DNA of 64,000 nucleotides from UBA2033 sp035345875 (GTDB lineage Bacteria > Spirochaetota > Leptospiria > Leptospirales > Leptospiraceae): assembly GCA_035345875.1 (NCBI GenBank), contig DAORDH010000007.1, forward strand, positions 98,659 to 162,658, read 5' to 3'. Positions within the stretch are counted from its first letter, which is position 1, and each line of letters opens with the position of its first letter. Made by a program: the position numbers and the translations under genes. Below the pieces are notes generated by a model, which searched no databases, was not told the DNA's origin, and worked only from the letters and a program-made list of their open reading frames with translations. Positions 43,495-53,336 of this stretch are shown one piece after another.

Positions 43495-43606
43495 TACTGA
43501 ATGTTGGATTAAGATTCTTTTACCGAACACCAAAAGAAAAGTTCCATTTTAAAAATAAGAATGTTTCGTCTAAAGACTTCTTAGTGTCGAATGCGTTCGC
43601 ATGCGC

Positions 43607-43663
43607 AGTATACCAAATGCGACTCAAAAATATTTCTAGATTATTTTTGACATTTGGTATACT
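43607..43663. repeat. Long interrupted inverted repeat
   Basis: Outer arms agtataccaaatg (43607-43619) and its complement (43651-43663) are exact. Inner arms tcaaaaat (43624-43631) and atttttga (43643-43650) also pair. It lies 17 bases past the 420-aa gene's 3' end, so it can act as terminator, or be a small palindromic element. Confidence 0.7.
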
Positions 43664-43679
43664 TACTCTTTAGATTGAA

Positions 43680-44942
43680 TTATCCCTTTAGCTCTGTAAG
43701 CTCTTTCTCTAATTTACATTTTGGATAAGCCCCAGGTTTTAAAGCTGTTCCAACATAGCCAACAGCTTCTTGCGCAGTTACCACATTGATGTCCCATCCA
43801 CTTACATAGTTTGGACATTCTAGAACTTTATTTTTACATAAAATCTGTGTTGCTTTTGGTTTTGGATAAGCCCAAGCAGAAGGGATATGAATACATCTAT
43901 TTTCTAGCTCTGCAATCTTTCTTGTTCTGGCTACAATTTTTTCATATTCTCTAAATCTTTCGATCATTGGGTTGGATATACCTTTATCAAAGATTCCTTT
44001 TTCAACGTTATAGCAAAACATAACGAGTAATTTTTCTGCTACATTGTCGCCACCACTGATTCGTTTGTAAGTCTCACTGATAAAACGTGTGATTTTTAAA
44101 GACTCTGTTAGAATTTTTACAGTTTCTTCAAAATATTCATTGTCCACCAGACCATAATCATCTCCCCCTCCTGTTTCTCTAGGCACACTTTCTAAAAATG
44201 GATTTGCATTTAGAACATTAAAATCCATTGGATCTGGTTTATCCACTACATAGACACCTTTTACAATATGATTTTGAATGGCTGATACGATTTGTGCAGG
44301 CATATTTACATTTTGTGCAATCTGTGCATTTAGCTTTGCCAGTCTCTCCATGAGAGTATCATCTAAGTTAGATTTTCTCCAATAGTCTGTGTTAAAGAAT
44401 ATAACGTCCGAAAACATGCCTGTTAAGAATGCATAACGGTGAATGAGTTTAATATTATAGCTTCTTTGGACAACAGTTCCTAAGCAAATAAGTCCCATGC
44501 TCACAATATGCTGAAAGAAATCATACTGCTCTAACATAATTTTATATAAAACAAGAACAAGGTCGTTTGTATAAAAAGAACTATTAATTAAACTCTCAGT
44601 GCTTACAACACTCGATTGATCATTGTTATAAAGAATAGATATAAATTCATTTTTTGATTTTTGAATGCCTGGCATGATCTCAGCGGTTAACGCTTTCTTA
44701 ATACGTCCAGTTACATCCGAAGTCATATTCACTTTAAACTTTGACTCATATTGTCCCGAAAGAGATTCCAACTTTTTTAATGCAGATTCTTTTATATGAA
44801 CATTGTCTTTGATTAAAATATTACCTTTTTTATCTCGGATGGATTCTCTGAGTTGCACAATTCCAAGTAAATCTAGATCATTTACAAATTTTGTAAATTC
44901 TCTTAAATCATCAAATTCTATACCTGCTAGAGTAATTTTCAT
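43680..44942 (-). CDS. Hypothetical cytoplasmic protein
   Basis: Protein of 420 aa without signal or membrane segment. Starts KITLAGIEFDDLREFTKFVND; the middle is helical (GLICLGTVVQRSYNIKLIHRY; ERLAKLNAQIAQNVNMPAQIV). The C-terminus has three cysteines near ILCKNKVLECPNYVSGWDI. No family recognised by me. Conserved length and good coding pattern suggest a real spirochaetal gene. Monocistronic. Confidence 0.72.
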   Translation of the reverse strand: MKITLAGIEFDDLREFTKFVNDLDLLGIVQLRESIRDKKGNILIKDNVHIKESALKKLESLSGQYESKFKVNMTSDVTGRIKKALTAEIMPGIQKSKNEFISILYNNDQSSVVSTESLINSSFYTNDLVLVLYKIMLEQYDFFQHIVSMGLICLGTVVQRSYNIKLIHRYAFLTGMFSDVIFFNTDYWRKSNLDDTLMERLAKLNAQIAQNVNMPAQIVSAIQNHIVKGVYVVDKPDPMDFNVLNANPFLESVPRETGGGDDYGLVDNEYFEETVKILTESLKITRFISETYKRISGGDNVAEKLLVMFCYNVEKGIFDKGISNPMIERFREYEKIVARTRKIAELENRCIHIPSAWAYPKPKATQILCKNKVLECPNYVSGWDINVVTAQEAVGYVGTALKPGAYPKCKLEKELTELKG

Positions 44943-45084
44943 TTTTTCTCCTTTTTATTTGTAAAATAGCAAAAGATAGCATATAGATCATTTTTGTTTC
45001 GAATAAAACTCTAAATATTCCCTAGTCCTAATTTAAATGTTCCATTAGGGAAATTTAATCTATACTCTTCTTTATAATATTAAA

Positions 45085-46044
45085 TTACTTTTTGATCCTC
45101 TTTTCTAAAAAATCTATGATTTTTTCTTTCGAATTAAAATTACCAAGCTTATCTGCACGAACAGTTCCACCTGGATTTTCTGTATTCATTTCACTTAGAT
45201 AATTTCCGAGTATATCAATACCCGCAAACAATATTCCATATTTTTTCAATTTGGGTTTTACTACTTCAATAATTTTTTTATCTCTATCCGTTAAATCACA
45301 TTTTACAGGTTTTCCACCTGCATGAATATTATTTAAAAACTCACCATCATTTGCAACACGCAAATACCAAGCGATAGGCTCTCCATCTAAAAGTAAGATT
45401 CTTTTGTCTCCATTATTAGGAATATAGCTTTGGATTAAAACAGGTCCTTGTTTTAGAAGAGATTTGAGATTGTTTCGTAAATTTCTCTTTTCAGTAAAAT
45501 AGATATCTTCTCCACCTTTTCCACCGAGTGGTTTAATGACTCCTTCATATTTTAAAACATCTTTACAATATTTGTAAAGATCTTCAAAATTTCCAGATAT
45601 CAACTGATGTGGCGGCAAAATACTGTTATCCAAACTAAGCGTAGATAATTTCGAAGAAACAAAAGGCAAATACCTCGGATCATTAAAGACTAAAACTCCT
45701 GCTTCTTGCAAATGAAATGCGTATTCACGGGCTGTTTTATGAAAGGTTTCCCCTTTGTCCCCTGTTTCATGTTTATGGCGAAGCATTAATACGTCTAAAT
45801 CATTGAGCCTAAACTTTTCTTCAGAAAAATTTTTAAGATTACGGGTGAGATCAACTCTAGTATCAATCCCCTTTTTATGAATCACGCGCACATTGCCGTA
45901 GACGGTTTTCCCATCGGAATAGAGATCATAAACAGACATCATATAGACACTATGACCTCGTTGCAATGCAGCAAACGCAATATCATGAGTAGTCAATTCA
46001 TCATTTCGAGTGGAAAGTGTATTCGTGATGATTCCTAGCTTCAT
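45085..46044 (-). CDS. gshB: Glutathione synthetase
   Basis: Protein of 319 aa in the ATP-grasp family. Prokaryotic GshB features: KPLGGKGGEDIYFT, NNGDKRILLLDGEPIAWYLR, NNIHAGGKPVKCDLTDRD, GILFAGIDILGNYLSEMNTENPGG. It joins glycine to gamma-glutamylcysteine. No gshA in the window. A related ATP-grasp ligase is possible, but the motif match is close. Confidence 0.88.
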   Translation of the reverse strand: MKLGIITNTLSTRNDELTTHDIAFAALQRGHSVYMMSVYDLYSDGKTVYGNVRVIHKKGIDTRVDLTRNLKNFSEEKFRLNDLDVLMLRHKHETGDKGETFHKTAREYAFHLQEAGVLVFNDPRYLPFVSSKLSTLSLDNSILPPHQLISGNFEDLYKYCKDVLKYEGVIKPLGGKGGEDIYFTEKRNLRNNLKSLLKQGPVLIQSYIPNNGDKRILLLDGEPIAWYLRVANDGEFLNNIHAGGKPVKCDLTDRDKKIIEVVKPKLKKYGILFAGIDILGNYLSEMNTENPGGTVRADKLGNFNSKEKIIDFLEKRIKK

Positions 46045-46110
46045 AAATCCGAATTCAAATTTAAATTGAGATTCCTTGAGTTACAATAATTTTTTATTTT
46101 TATCAGAAAA

Positions 46111-47040
46111 TTATTTCATTGCAGATTTATAAATTCGATTGAGTAAAACATCTTCAAACTCATCTGTAAGTGGAAAAGAACAATAGATTCTACTAAAACC
46201 TCTTTGGTCACAATCAATAAAAAAAGAGTAGAGATGATGCATATATTCTAAATTGGTTTTTACTATACGCTGAAATTTTACACTTTGTTCCTTAAATCCT
46301 ATAAACGCAGCAGATTCCATTTCTATTTTCTCTTCAGGACTAATTAGGACAACTTCCGCATCGGGAGCATAATGCCTATATTTCATACCTGGACTAGCTG
46401 GTTTTGCATTCTTTTCCTTGCTCTCTTGGTATTTCTGAAGATTTGGAAAAAACTGATTCAAATGAGTGAAAGAAATTCCTCCAGGACGAAGTAAGACTGG
46501 TCTAGAAAGCGTTAAGTCTACGACTGTAGACTCTACACCAATTTCAGAGTCTTCCCCTTCTAAGATCATATCAACCTTATTGATTAGGGTAGAAACTGCA
46601 TCTTTGAATCGAGTAATCGATGGTCGTCCTGATAAATTCGCCGAGGGAGCTGATACTGGAGTCTTGGATATCTCTAATAATTTCCTCGCAATCGGATGGG
46701 AAGGAATTCTGACTCCAATAGTAGAAAGACCTGTTGAAAATATGGATTCATCTTTTTTCTCGAAAATAAATGTAATCGGTCCTGGGGTCAATCTTTCAAT
46801 CGCATCTTTAAAATGAGAGGGAATAACAGCGATTTTCCCCATTGATTCAATTGAATCTACATGAACTATAAAAGGATTATCTTTAGGACGGTTTTTGATT
46901 GAGTAAATTCTTTCACAGGCGGAAAGATTTCTGGAATCAGCTCCAATTCCATAGACTGTTTCTGTTGGAAAAACAAGGACTCCTCCGTTCTTTAGAACAA
47001 GAGAAGCCTTTTCTATGTCAGAGCTGACAATTGTTTGCAA
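46111..47040 (-). CDS. Threonylcarbamoyl-AMP synthase, Sua5 type
   Basis: Protein of 309 aa with a YrdC domain (GGVLVFPTETVYGIGADS; IYSIKNRPKDNPFIVHV; PVSAPSANLSGRPSIT) and, after SPGMKYRHYAPDAEVVLI, a Sua5 C-terminal domain. It makes the intermediate of the t6A tRNA modification. Two-domain length is typical of Sua5. Starts 9 bp after the GH18 gene. Confidence 0.93.
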   Translation of the reverse strand: MQTIVSSDIEKASLVLKNGGVLVFPTETVYGIGADSRNLSACERIYSIKNRPKDNPFIVHVDSIESMGKIAVIPSHFKDAIERLTPGPITFIFEKKDESIFSTGLSTIGVRIPSHPIARKLLEISKTPVSAPSANLSGRPSITRFKDAVSTLINKVDMILEGEDSEIGVESTVVDLTLSRPVLLRPGGISFTHLNQFFPNLQKYQESKEKNAKPASPGMKYRHYAPDAEVVLISPEEKIEMESAAFIGFKEQSVKFQRIVKTNLEYMHHLYSFFIDCDQRGFSRIYCSFPLTDEFEDVLLNRIYKSAMK

Positions 47041-47049
47041 CTATCGACT

Positions 47050-48720
47050 TTATTTTTTATGCAACATACTGGTTTTATCTATGTGCTTACCAGATTTTGC
47101 ATTTTTAGCATTGGTCTTTTGAAGAGATGGATCTTGCTCTTTTAACTTCTCTTCTTCTGCTTTTTGGTTTGGATTAAAATCTATTTTCTCTACAGGTGGT
47201 AACTTATTTGTAACAAGTAGAGACAAATATTCATTAATCTCTGGATCATTATCCGAAAGCAATTGCCAAAAAGAGAAACCAGCTAACTTATATTTTCTGA
47301 GAAGAGTCATTTTATCTTCGAAAGCTTTACGGTTCATATAAAAAGCTACACGATCACAACCCTCTGAACTATACCAGAGACTTGGATCTTCATAGACTTT
47401 ATTTTCGTGAATGTACATAAACTTAGAAAGATTTCTCCAGCTTTTTGAACGACTATTTTCAGCAAAAATCTTGGAGATATCAGTTGGTTGGTAGTGAATT
47501 GACTTAGATGCTTTGATCTTGAGCGCTGTATCAAAATAAACTGCTTTAGCTCTTGCGTTACAATTTAGCGCCCAGTCGTATCCATAAGTTGGAATCGCCA
47601 TGTATAATTTTTCAGATGGAATTCTAGCTAAAGAATATTCAATGATTTCTTTTAGCCATACGTTAGGTGCTTGTGGTCCAGGTCCTGGATTACGATATTT
47701 ACGAGGGTGTAATTCATACGCCATGATCTTTACTCGATCTACATGTTTTGCTAAGAAAGCATAATCATGTGTCATTGGTCCACGCCAATTTTCTGCAAAG
47801 TCCTGAGTAATTGTATGAGATAGACCTTTACATTTAGCTTCTTTGGTCTTCTTAGCAGATGTTTTTGGATGAACTGCAACCGATAAAATTTTATTTCTTG
47901 CTTTCATCTCTTTTGAAAGAAGAACAATAAATTCTTCGAACTTGTCTTTTTTGTTACAAGTCATTCCTTCATAGTCAATATCAATCCCATCATATCCATA
48001 TGTTTCTACTTCTTCTATGATGTTTTTGATATGTTTGTCGCGGATATCGTTTCTACCATTCATTCCAATGTTTTCAGAAATTTTTTCTTTTGGATTTTCC
48101 CAACGGAAAATGGTTGGAATGATTTTTACTTTTGGATTGAGCGCTCTTAATTCTGCTACTCTTTCTTTTCTAGAAGTTTTACTCCAAGAAGAGGAAATTT
48201 CCCCTGTGTTTGTGAGCCCACCTTTCATTAGGTAGATAAAAGGGTGAATCTCATTGTAATAGATCACATTTTTCTTCATAGCCTCGTAATCAGAAAACCA
48301 GGTAGAAGATCTAAATTCTGCTTTATCAATTTCTTTGACTATAGGGGGAAGATCCTTTGGCTCTTCTGCTTTGGTTGCTTCTGGGGTAGAATTCTCTGGT
48401 GCAGAGTCAGATTTTATTTTAAAAAAAGAAACAATTGAATCTAAGAAACTGTCCTTATTTGTAGCTTCTTGCTCAGTTTTCTTCTCGGCTTCTTTTGTTT
48501 CTTTAGCTTCTGGCTTTTTATCTTCTGGTTTCTTAGAATTGCCATTTGCGTCCCCAACAGATTGGGTTGTTTTACCATCTTTACCATCTGGACCAGTCAC
48601 TGCTGAGTTATCTAATAGATTGTATCCAATAAAGAATAAAACTCCTGAAAGGAGAACCCAGAAAGTCACGATTAAAACTAATTTCATCTGACTTCCAAAT
48701 TTTTGAAATATCTTATTCAA
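47050..48720 (-). CDS. Glycoside hydrolase family 18 protein, membrane-anchored
   Basis: Protein of 556 aa. N-terminal membrane helix LVLIVTFWVLLSGVLFFIGYNLL, then a charged disordered linker (about 45-125, rich in K, E and P), and a GH18 barrel with the catalytic motif DGIDIDYE (244-251; the last Glu is the acid). VKIMAYELHPRKYRNPG and YMAIPTYGYDWAL fit YaaH-like peptidoglycan or chitin hydrolases. It probably acts in the periplasm on cell wall. Confidence 0.88.
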   Translation of the reverse strand: MNKIFQKFGSQMKLVLIVTFWVLLSGVLFFIGYNLLDNSAVTGPDGKDGKTTQSVGDANGNSKKPEDKKPEAKETKEAEKKTEQEATNKDSFLDSIVSFFKIKSDSAPENSTPEATKAEEPKDLPPIVKEIDKAEFRSSTWFSDYEAMKKNVIYYNEIHPFIYLMKGGLTNTGEISSSWSKTSRKERVAELRALNPKVKIIPTIFRWENPKEKISENIGMNGRNDIRDKHIKNIIEEVETYGYDGIDIDYEGMTCNKKDKFEEFIVLLSKEMKARNKILSVAVHPKTSAKKTKEAKCKGLSHTITQDFAENWRGPMTHDYAFLAKHVDRVKIMAYELHPRKYRNPGPGPQAPNVWLKEIIEYSLARIPSEKLYMAIPTYGYDWALNCNARAKAVYFDTALKIKASKSIHYQPTDISKIFAENSRSKSWRNLSKFMYIHENKVYEDPSLWYSSEGCDRVAFYMNRKAFEDKMTLLRKYKLAGFSFWQLLSDNDPEINEYLSLLVTNKLPPVEKIDFNPNQKAEEEKLKEQDPSLQKTNAKNAKSGKHIDKTSMLHKK

Positions 48721-48976
48721 TTACGCCTTCCTTCTTACTTAGTAAGTAGACACTAAAAAAAGAGGTTTTTAACCCCTTTCCTGTCATTTTTTCCGACCTA
48801 GGATTTCTATAAACCCCTTTTAGGACGATTGGGGCAAAAGGAAATCACAGAAAATCCCTATTTTCAAGTCTTTTTTCTGTCTATAGTATCGGTGCAATGG
48901 ACGAAATATTTTTCTGGTTGATTTAAATGTTCGTTTTGAATCTCAGTATCGAATAGATTAAATTCAATCCAGCCGT

Positions 48977-50239
48977 ATGCCGCATAGTTTAAAATATCAC
49001 ATTCAAGCTCATTTCAAAAAACTACCCTGGAAAGTTTTCTTTTTCAATGCTCTAATTTCCCTTCTGATTACCTTCCTACATTGGCTTAGTTTTAACTTTC
49101 AAAGCAATTTCTGGATTGGAGTCACCGCTCGTTTATTTTATATACCAGTGATCCTTGCTTCTATCTATGGAGGACTTTTGATAGGAACTTTAACAGGTTT
49201 CACATCCGGACTACTCCATGCTCTCTTGATGTTTTCCCTTTTCCAGTCTAAGTCGATCCATCATGAATTGTTTTTGAGTCATATCATGGAAACAGTTGCA
49301 TTGATTTTTATTGGCTTTCTCACAGGCGGCTTAAAAGACCATGAGGAATATGAAAGAAAAATGAGAGAAGAAATTACTGGATTGTTTGATAGATATGTCT
49401 CTCCTGTTATTAGTAAACAAATTGTAGAAAATCATATCCCGCTCGATGGTGAGGAAAAATTAGCAACCGTATTATTCTGTGACCTTGCTGATTTCACATC
49501 GCTCTCGGAAAGAGTCCCACCCAAAGAGTTATTAAAAATTCTAAATCAATTTTTCCCGCACATTGTAGAGATTCTAATGAGTAAAAATGCATTTCTAGAT
49601 AAATTTATTGGAGATGCGACGATGGCGGCATTTGGGATTCCTTTTTCGAGTGAATCTGATGCAGCTTTAGCGGTTGACGCTTCTATTGAAATTCAAAATA
49701 AACTTTTAGAATTAAACAAAACAAATAGCTTTGGAAACAACAATTTAAAAGTTACGATTGGAATGAACTCAGGAAATGTAATTGCAGGAAATGTTGGATC
49801 ACATAAAAGAATTTCTTATACAATTCTCGGAGATGCGGTTAATCTAGCTTCTAGAATACAATCTCTAAATAAATTATATATGACTAACATCTTAATTACT
49901 GACAACACTCTCAAGTTAATAAATAATCAAAGAATTTTTAAATATAGAGAAATAGATTCTGTGCGTGTGAAAGGCAAAAAAAATCCAACAGTAATTTATG
50001 ATGTCTATTCAGCTGATTCAGAAGAAATGATTTCAATGAAGGATATAACGTTAAGCGACTTCCTGAATGGAATCTTTCATTATAAAATGGCCGAGTTTGA
50101 TAAAGCAGAAAAAATCTTCAAAAAAATTCATAAAAACTACCCCGATAAAATTATTCAAATCTACCTAGATCGAATTAGAATTTTAAAAAAGAATACACCA
50201 ACAGATTGGGATGGGGTTTTTGATTTTACCTCTAAATGA
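48977..50239 (+). CDS. Membrane class III adenylate/guanylate cyclase
   Basis: Protein of 420 aa. N-terminal three or four membrane helices (VFFFNALISLLITFLHWLSF; LFYIPVILASIYGGLLIGTL; LIFIGFLTGGLKD), then a cyclase homology domain: metal Asp in FCDLADFTSLSERV, DKFIGDATMAAFG, and NVGSHKRISYTILGDAVNLASRIQ, with the substrate Asn/Arg. Active-looking. A C-terminal TPR-like tail (NGIFHYKMAEFDKAEKIF) follows. Upstream 256-bp region should hold its promoter. Confidence 0.92.
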   Translation: MPHSLKYHIQAHFKKLPWKVFFFNALISLLITFLHWLSFNFQSNFWIGVTARLFYIPVILASIYGGLLIGTLTGFTSGLLHALLMFSLFQSKSIHHELFLSHIMETVALIFIGFLTGGLKDHEEYERKMREEITGLFDRYVSPVISKQIVENHIPLDGEEKLATVLFCDLADFTSLSERVPPKELLKILNQFFPHIVEILMSKNAFLDKFIGDATMAAFGIPFSSESDAALAVDASIEIQNKLLELNKTNSFGNNNLKVTIGMNSGNVIAGNVGSHKRISYTILGDAVNLASRIQSLNKLYMTNILITDNTLKLINNQRIFKYREIDSVRVKGKKNPTVIYDVYSADSEEMISMKDITLSDFLNGIFHYKMAEFDKAEKIFKKIHKNYPDKIIQIYLDRIRILKKNTPTDWDGVFDFTSK

Positions 50240-50383
50240 TTTTACCTCTATTCTCATTGTTTAGGAGACTCTGAGAATAAGCGAGGTTTAAGTTAAATGA
50301 TTGAATTTTAAAAAGACCAAGTTTCAAAAAAGTTCTGGAAATTATTTTTCAAGATTGAAATCTCAGTCTAGGCAGGAAAAAAA

Positions 50384-51004
50384 ATGGAAGACATTAGACA
50401 TATCATACGCAGTAGATCAGAGGAAAGACTTCGTAATTTAATCGAGGAAAGATTAAAACCGGGAGCGAATAAAGAACTAATCGATAAAAAAATCTGGAAC
50501 TTATTCGGAGAGAACTGGGCAATAATCTTTACCGATCTTTCGGGCTTTTCTAGAAACACCGCTGAATTTGGAATCATTCATTTCTTACAAATTATATTCG
50601 AGTCAGAAAGAATTTTATTGCCAATTATTTATGAACACAATGGTCTTCTAATCAAGGCGGAAGGAGACAGCCTTATGTTGATATTTCGCACGGTAGTCGA
50701 TGCAGTTGAATGTTCTGTTAAAATGCAAAGAACTTTAAAAGAATACAACGAAAATAAGCTAGAACACGAAAAAGTGCTTCTCTGTGTAGGAATTGGGTAT
50801 GGAAAAATCCTACGAATTGGAGATGCAGATATTTTTGGAGAAGAAGTCAATGCAGCAAGTAAACTTGGAGAGGATACTGCAAAAAGAGGAGAAATTTTAC
50901 TGACTAAATCGGCAGTTGCGGAACTAGGCATTCAATCTTCTTATGTTTTCCACCCAGCTTCCGAAAAAGAAGATTGGGTAGAAGCCTATAAATTAGAGTA
51001 TTAG
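50384..51004 (+). CDS. Soluble class III nucleotide cyclase
   Basis: Protein of 206 aa, cyclase domain only: metal Asps FTDLSGF and AEGDSLMLIF, IGYGKILRI, FGEEVNAASKLGED. Coding begins with a short helix that may dimerise. The usual 'N..R' transition pair is partly altered (NAASKLGED), so substrate cannot be read with certainty. 140 bp downstream of the membrane cyclase; may be co-regulated. Confidence 0.86.
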   Translation: MEDIRHIIRSRSEERLRNLIEERLKPGANKELIDKKIWNLFGENWAIIFTDLSGFSRNTAEFGIIHFLQIIFESERILLPIIYEHNGLLIKAEGDSLMLIFRTVVDAVECSVKMQRTLKEYNENKLEHEKVLLCVGIGYGKILRIGDADIFGEEVNAASKLGEDTAKRGEILLTKSAVAELGIQSSYVFHPASEKEDWVEAYKLEY

Positions 51005-51042
51005 TTTGATTGAAACTATCTAGTAATTATGAAATATTCAGA

Positions 51043-51071
51043 ATTAAAAGTAAGGCTTTCTTACTTTTAAT
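51043..51071. terminator. Bidirectional hairpin between convergent genes
   Basis: Exact 12-bp stem attaaaagtaag with complement, loop gcttt. It lies between a plus-strand cyclase and a minus-strand gene. No long T run, so efficiency is uncertain. Confidence 0.6.
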
Positions 51072-51098
51072 AGGATATCGATTGATAGAATTTTTCTT

Positions 51099-51470
51099 TT
51101 AGTCTCCAACCATTTGGCTTTTACCAATCTTTTTCCCATCGGGGCTAACACCGATTAGATTCACATAGGTATAATTCACTCCTGCAACCGAACCCATTAC
51201 TATATAATGGCTCGGATGCTTTGATCTAGAAGTTGCATAAACTGCAAACACAGAGTGATCGATTGAATTTGATTTTAAATTTGCACCCTTAGTGCTTTCT
51301 GCTTTTGCTTTTTGAAAGGCTACGATCAAATGAAAAGGTAGACCTTCCTCTGATTCAATTTTTCTTATATTAGAATTTTCAACAGGTCCTAAAATTGTAA
51401 AAGATTGAATCGACTTTTCAAATAAATTAGGCTTCTCCTTAGGAAGAGATTTTTTCTTTTTAGATGTCAT
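51099..51470 (-). CDS. Small hypothetical protein
   Basis: Protein of 123 aa: basic start (SKKKKSLPKEKPNLFEK), then a beta-rich fold (SHYIVMGSVAGVNYTYVNLI). No signal peptide. No family recognised. It starts 7 bp after the next gene, so is the last of a run. Confidence 0.7.
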   Translation of the reverse strand: MTSKKKKSLPKEKPNLFEKSIQSFTILGPVENSNIRKIESEEGLPFHLIVAFQKAKAESTKGANLKSNSIDHSVFAVYATSRSKHPSHYIVMGSVAGVNYTYVNLIGVSPDGKKIGKSQMVGD

Positions 51471-51477
51471 AGAAATT

Positions 51478-52005
51478 CTAGTAAATTAATTCATCAATAC
51501 CTGTAGACTCAAAGGAAATCAATTTGTAAACAGGAATGGTATTTCGATCTTTCAAATGTTCTAACTTTAAAACATCATATTTTTCAACAATATCATAAGA
51601 CCAAAATCGATCCGATTCTGTTTTTAAATAGAGAACGGGAAATGGTAGCAAATTGCCATTAACCGCATCTGTAAAACGAGCTACACCTGAATACTCACCT
51701 CGCACACGATATGCTTGTCCTGAAAATAGCCCAATGATTTTTCGATCACCCTCTGAATCAAATTGATTCCTTCTATATCGATAATAAACTTCATCGCCAT
51801 TCCTATCATAAAAAACTGCATAGTCGCTGTATGTTTTTTTGAAGTATAATTTTAATTGTTCAGGAAATGAATAAGATAGATCAGCAATTTCTTCTTTGTA
51901 TTGTCTGATTCTTTTTTCCTTTGGGGATATATCACCTTGGTATTTTTCAATCGTATCAGCAGAAATTAAAAAGAAACTAACTAACAACAAAAAGAATTTG
52001 TTCAT
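51478..52005 (-). CDS. Exported hypothetical protein
   Basis: Protein of 175 aa with signal peptide NKFFLLLVSFFLISADT. Mature part has a beta domain (VFYDRNGDEVYYRYRRNQF, YRVRGEYSGVARFTD). Probably periplasmic. Starts 11 bp after the HEAT gene. Function unknown. Confidence 0.74.
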   Translation of the reverse strand: MNKFFLLLVSFFLISADTIEKYQGDISPKEKRIRQYKEEIADLSYSFPEQLKLYFKKTYSDYAVFYDRNGDEVYYRYRRNQFDSEGDRKIIGLFSGQAYRVRGEYSGVARFTDAVNGNLLPFPVLYLKTESDRFWSYDIVEKYDVLKLEHLKDRNTIPVYKLISFESTGIDELIY

Positions 52006-52016
52006 GACGCTTTCTC

Positions 52017-53336
52017 CTATCGATTTGCTGGAATTACTAAATTTTCATTTTTATCTTTTATAGGTTGGGAAGTAGAATCAGGATTTGAGGTTGAATTTTT
52101 CATCTGTCCCTTTGTATCTACCACGCCTTTTTGTTTCCATTCTTCTAGTATTTTCTTAGCTAGTTCTTGCACCTTACGATTTGGATCTCTTTGTGCTTTG
52201 TATTCTACTAATTCAATTACTGTGGGATCAGGAACTTCCGCCAATTGTTTAATGGCTCTGAGTCTCACCGCGGGGTCATCATCTTTTGCATATACAATTA
52301 AATCTTTTAAGATGTCTTTGTCTCCAAGCATGATGAGAGCGCTGATTACATATAGCTTAAGCCCAGAATATTTTTTAATATCAGCTTTACTTTTTGATTC
52401 ATTAATCTTTGAAAGCATAGTTCGTAGTTCGGATACCGCTCTAGGAGAATGCATTTTGCCAAGTGCGTTTACTGCATAAGATCTGAGAGTAATATCTTCA
52501 GAGTCGTCAGTCGAAACATCTAAAAGAGCAGACTCAGCTTTATTATCTTTTATTTTTCCAAAATATAATGCGATGCTAGAACGTAAATCGAGTGATGTAG
52601 TTTTGTCTCTAAATTTGTTTTCTAAAAACTCAGAACTACTTTTACCAGTTTCCAACTCCGAAAGTGTATTAATCGTTGCTGAAACTAAAGTGCTACTCTT
52701 TGTAAAATCTTGATTTTTTAAAAAAGAGTTTAATTCTTCGGATGCTTCTTCTACTTTGAGCTTTTGTATTGCATGTATAGCTGCATCTTTTACATCATCT
52801 GATTTATTTTTCATTGCCTCAACAATATTTTTGGATTCGCTCTTGGCTTCTAATTCTGCTAACGTTCTTAGACAAGATACTTTGATTCCATTATCTGAAT
52901 CATTTGCCAGAGTATCGGAGACAATCTTTATTAAATCATCGATTCCTTCGGATGTCAAATGCGATAGTTCTCGCATTGCTTCTTTTCGTTCTTTATTAGA
53001 TCCGTATTTTAAAACTTTTTCGATAACTTCTTTTTTCTTTTTTAATTGTTCTGGAGTCAGACTATGTTTTTTTATTTTCTTTCTTGAATCTGATCCACCT
53101 GATTTCTCGACATCTCGGAGACCTTCTGCGGTTTCATCTAAATCGAGTGGAGATTTATTTGTTTCAACTTTAGAAGGAGTTACATCACTCCCCGGAGAGT
53201 CGTTCTTTTTTACATCTAATGAAAACAGGGAAAAGTGGAATAAAAAGACAAATACAAAAATACTATTCTGAATCGTGGGAAGACTTAAGAGCCTCGTTTT
53301 CTCTTTCCAATTCGAGGATTTTTTTATTGAGTTCAT
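52017..53336 (-). CDS. Exported HEAT-repeat protein
   Basis: Protein of about 439 aa from the Met at 53336; the open frame begins at 53387 but the later start gives a proper basic n-region before the hydrophobic stretch SIFVFVFLFHFSLFS. Mature part holds helical HEAT repeats (about 8; for example VSCLRTLAELEAKSESKNI, LRSYAVNALGKMHSPRAV, VRLRAIKQLAEVPDPTVI), which usually bind proteins. Disordered C-terminus. Overlaps the end of the upstream response-regulator gene by 74 bp, so coupled. Confidence 0.8.
   Translation of the reverse strand: MNSIKKSSNWKEKTRLLSLPTIQNSIFVFVFLFHFSLFSLDVKKNDSPGSDVTPSKVETNKSPLDLDETAEGLRDVEKSGGSDSRKKIKKHSLTPEQLKKKKEVIEKVLKYGSNKERKEAMRELSHLTSEGIDDLIKIVSDTLANDSDNGIKVSCLRTLAELEAKSESKNIVEAMKNKSDDVKDAAIHAIQKLKVEEASEELNSFLKNQDFTKSSTLVSATINTLSELETGKSSSEFLENKFRDKTTSLDLRSSIALYFGKIKDNKAESALLDVSTDDSEDITLRSYAVNALGKMHSPRAVSELRTMLSKINESKSKADIKKYSGLKLYVISALIMLGDKDILKDLIVYAKDDDPAVRLRAIKQLAEVPDPTVIELVEYKAQRDPNRKVQELAKKILEEWKQKGVVDTKGQMKNSTSNPDSTSQPIKDKNENLVIPANR

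Larger units (their letters stand above)
43292..43679. other. Convergent 3' intergenic region
   Basis: 388 bases with no gene. It contains a terminator for serA (43458-43494) and a long inverted repeat (43607-43663). The stretch 43370-43420 is richer in GC and looks like an old repeat remnant. Confidence 0.55.
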
